Shown here: piece after piece, positions 24,156 through 25,459 of the stretch | Layout: each line of letters opens with the position of its first letter | How positions within the stretch are numbered: position 1 is the first letter of the stretch | Source: a virus | Reading direction: 5' to 3' (one strand) | Virus record (IMG/VR): IMGVR_UViG_3300035666_000147 | Location: 1-25,459 of that record | Length of the DNA: 25,459 nt | Program-made: the position numbers and the translations under genes | The notes under the pieces: model-generated | What the model was told of the DNA's origin: nothing | The model's input: only the letters and a program-made list of their open reading frames with translations | Database searches by the model: none

Positions 24156-24425
24156 ATGGAAGAACGTCAATGGAAGTCCGGTTCAGATGTCCTAGCAAGG
24201 TTTCGTAATCAGCCTGCTGCCAAGACGCTTACGCGTTTTGATCTGCGTGGTGCAAAGGAGATTGATAGCCAGCCCATCGAAGAAGTCGAGTACAGCTTTC
24301 GCGGTGTTGGCCTTGCAGTCAACATTAAGCGTGAGCCACGCGAGACCTGGATCCCACCGAGTGAGGATCCTTTTTACAAGGCCAAGTGGTCTTTTTACAA
24401 AGCTCTATTTTCAACAGGAGAGTAA
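24156..24425 (+). CDS. Small phage protein of unknown function
   Basis: The 89-residue protein starts at ATG 24156 with ACAGGAGAAAGA just upstream. It begins MEERQWKSGSDVLARFRNQP, contains a charged region with a predicted strand pair (PIEEVEYSFRGVGLAVNIKR), and ends in a Trp/Phe/Lys-rich segment (DPFYKAKWSFYKALF). It is soluble, with no metal-binding pattern. The following gene starts 2 nt after its stop, and the shared AGGAG near 24416-24420 serves that gene. No family is recognised. Confidence 0.75.
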   Translation: MEERQWKSGSDVLARFRNQPAAKTLTRFDLRGAKEIDSQPIEEVEYSFRGVGLAVNIKREPRETWIPPSEDPFYKAKWSFYKALFSTGE

Positions 24426-24427
24426 TC

Positions 24428-24961
24428 ATGAAGAACAAACGTAAAGAAGACGTTGCACCAGAGGCACCTGCCAAGAAGGTTTCACCCTTGAAAGGCCGCA
24501 AGCTTGGGCCACGCAAAAAGCCTTCGCCCCTGAAGGGACGCAAGCTTGGGCCCTCACTCTTGAAAGGCCGCAAGCTCGGTCCTCGCAAGCCCAAGAAGGA
24601 AGGGATCACTCGCGCTCAAATTGCCAAGGAACTCGAGCCTGGATTGAACGCGCTCTTTGGTCTGGAGTTCAAGAATACGGTACAGGCACCAAGTGTTAAT
24701 ACGATTTTACAAGAGCGTGCGCTGCAATATGGCACCTTTGTCTCGCTTGCCAAGACGGCGCAAGAGTTTAAGTCAGTGCTCTACAGGGAGCTTGGCTCAA
24801 GGAACAAGCGCCTTGCCGATGACCAAGCAGAAGCTTTGGACATGATCATCCATAAGATTGCCAGAGTAATCAACGGCGATGCCAATCACGTTGATACTTG
24901 GAATGACATTGCGGGCTACGCCACACTCGTTGCCGAGCGGCTGCAAGGCAGGACGCTATGA
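24428..24961 (+). CDS. DUF6378-like protein with basic repeat extension
   Basis: The 177-residue protein starts at ATG 24428 (AGGAG 8 nt upstream). Residues 18-56 hold three copies of the basic unit LKGRKLGP, separated by short Lys/Arg/Pro linkers. The C-terminal domain (about residues 92-175) contains ILQERALQYGTFVSLAKTAQ, then DDQAEALDMIIHKIARVING and WNDIAGYATLVAERL, which I recognise as the DUF6378 phage domain, of unknown function. That domain normally stands alone, so the repeat extension is an added nucleic-acid-binding-like arm (inference). The stop overlaps the next ATG (ATGA). The domain call is fairly confident; biochemical role is unknown. Confidence 0.8.
   Translation: MKNKRKEDVAPEAPAKKVSPLKGRKLGPRKKPSPLKGRKLGPSLLKGRKLGPRKPKKEGITRAQIAKELEPGLNALFGLEFKNTVQAPSVNTILQERALQYGTFVSLAKTAQEFKSVLYRELGSRNKRLADDQAEALDMIIHKIARVINGDANHVDTWNDIAGYATLVAERLQGRTL
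24485..24582 (+). repeat. Three in-frame tandem-like repeats encoding LKGRKLGP
   Basis: Three related 26-nt units begin near 24485, 24527 and 24557. Each contains an AAGGG/AAAGG-CGCAAGCT core and encodes LKGRKLGP. The spacing is 42 and 30 nt, both multiples of three. Unit 2 differs from the others at several synonymous sites, so the peptide is conserved beyond the DNA. Confidence 0.8.
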
Positions 24962-25200
24962 GCCCAGACGACGATTTAGAAAAGACCGTTGAAGCAAGCA
25001 AGGATCTGCTAACTAAGGCTATCGAGCTTTTCAATGATTATGACGCCGATGAAGTGATGTACGTGATCAGTTGGTTGATGGGCATTCATGTGCATTACGT
25101 TGTTGATCGTGAACTGATGACCGAAGATGAAGCTTTGAACACCGTGCTTTCACTGGTTAAAACGGCCTACATCGCTCAAGGGGAGGATGACAATGACTAA
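24958..25200 (+). CDS. Small acidic helical protein
   Basis: The 80-residue protein starts at an ATG overlapping the previous TGA. It is acidic at both ends (MSPDDDLEKT and QGEDDND) with a helical core, KDLLTKAIELFNDYDADEVM then YVISWLMGIHVHYVVD, and a short ELMTEDEALNTVLSLV helix. It has no membrane segment and no cysteines. The last 8 nt overlap the next gene. Acidic small phage proteins can be DNA mimics or host-takeover factors, but nothing here proves that. Function is unknown. Confidence 0.75.
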   Translation: MSPDDDLEKTVEASKDLLTKAIELFNDYDADEVMYVISWLMGIHVHYVVDRELMTEDEALNTVLSLVKTAYIAQGEDDND

Positions 25201-25363
25201 AGATCACGAAGCCATTGTTCACGTGATCAAGGTGGCGCTTGATCATCACGAGTGGCGTCTTGTGCGCCATCTCACGCGGCTTATCGAGATCCTGGATGCT
25301 GATGATGAGGCCCAAGATCCAGCGTTCATGGCGCGCTATAGCAATCCAGGAGGCACCGAGTGA
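25193..25363 (+). CDS. Very small phage protein
   Basis: The 56-codon frame starts at ATG 25193, preceded by GGGGAGGA, and overlaps the previous gene by 8 nt. It encodes MTKDHEAIVHVIKVALDHHE followed by WRLVRHLTRLIEILDADDE and a short polar tail. The core is a His/Leu/Arg-rich amphipathic helix pair. A strong ribosome site and junction overlaps at both ends support translation. Function is not recognised. Confidence 0.65.
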   Translation: MTKDHEAIVHVIKVALDHHEWRLVRHLTRLIEILDADDEAQDPAFMARYSNPGGTE

Positions 25364-25459
25364 AAGGCATGGCGTCATTTGAGAACCGTGAACTGATCCT
25401 GGAGCTTCGCTCACGGGCCAAGGACCACGGGTTCAAGGAACTGCGTAAGATCAACAAGC
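25360..25459 (+). CDS. Truncated gene at the window edge, N-terminal part
   Basis: A frame opens at GTG 25360 (overlapping the previous TGA, with AGGAGG 6 nt upstream) and runs off the right edge after 33 codons. An in-frame ATG at 25369 is an alternative start. The visible residues (MASFENRELILELRSRAKDH, then GFKELRKINK) form a charged helix. Too little is present for a function. Confidence 0.55.
   Translation, partial: MKGMASFENRELILELRSRAKDHGFKELRKINK

Overview
The window reads as part of the genome of a tailed double-stranded DNA phage (Caudoviricetes, podovirus-like by gene content), probably environmental and infecting a Gram-negative bacterium. Evidence: tightly packed genes with 1-45 nt junction overlaps, a GH24-type endolysin, several large low-complexity virion proteins, a self-contained replication module, and a run of very small genes. 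No rRNA, tRNA, CRISPR array, integrase or insertion sequence was seen. The host cannot be named from this sequence.

Layout. Positions 1-13224 (rightward) are the late block: the C-terminal end of an endolysin, a cysteine-rich small protein, a large beta-rich tail/stabilisation-type protein, a fibre-like protein, a small beta-sandwich virion protein, and four large proteins (640, 448, 791 and 1212 residues) that look like internal or ejected virion proteins. Positions 13191-15325 (leftward) hold an SNF2-type helicase followed by a PD-(D/E)XK exonuclease. This pair converges on the late block with a 34-nt tail-to-tail overlap. A short divergent intergenic region (15326-15405) carries nested inverted repeats and is the best candidate control region in the window. 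Positions 15406-23017 (rightward) are the replication operon: two phage proteins of unknown function, a protein with an SSB-like C-terminal tail, an archaeo-eukaryotic-type (AEP) primase, a UvrD-like SF1 helicase and a family A DNA polymerase. The last three are joined by start/stop overlaps. A rho-independent terminator candidate follows at 23108-23137. Positions 23138-25459 hold about ten small genes in one direction, the last cut by the window edge.

The standout feature is in the DNA polymerase. An intein of 321 residues interrupts polymerase motif B (the O-helix). It has recognisable splicing blocks at both ends but no recognisable endonuclease in its own frame. The endonuclease is written in the +1 reading frame of the same DNA: a 269-codon ORF (21654-22463) encoding a zinc-ribbon/HNH-like phage endonuclease. 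A near-perfect Shine-Dalgarno sequence (AAGGAGG, 21638-21644) lies inside the intein coding sequence, and a stop codon in the endonuclease frame sits just upstream of its start. Splicing element and homing enzyme thus appear to be two separately translated proteins from one dual-coded segment of about 810 bp.

How the genes fit together (inference): the SSB-like protein, primase, UvrD-like helicase and polymerase form a minimal replisome. The SNF2 helicase and RecB-like nuclease could process or protect DNA. The polymerase has Leu at the position equivalent to E. coli Pol I residue 762, a state associated with a common class of environmental phage polymerases.
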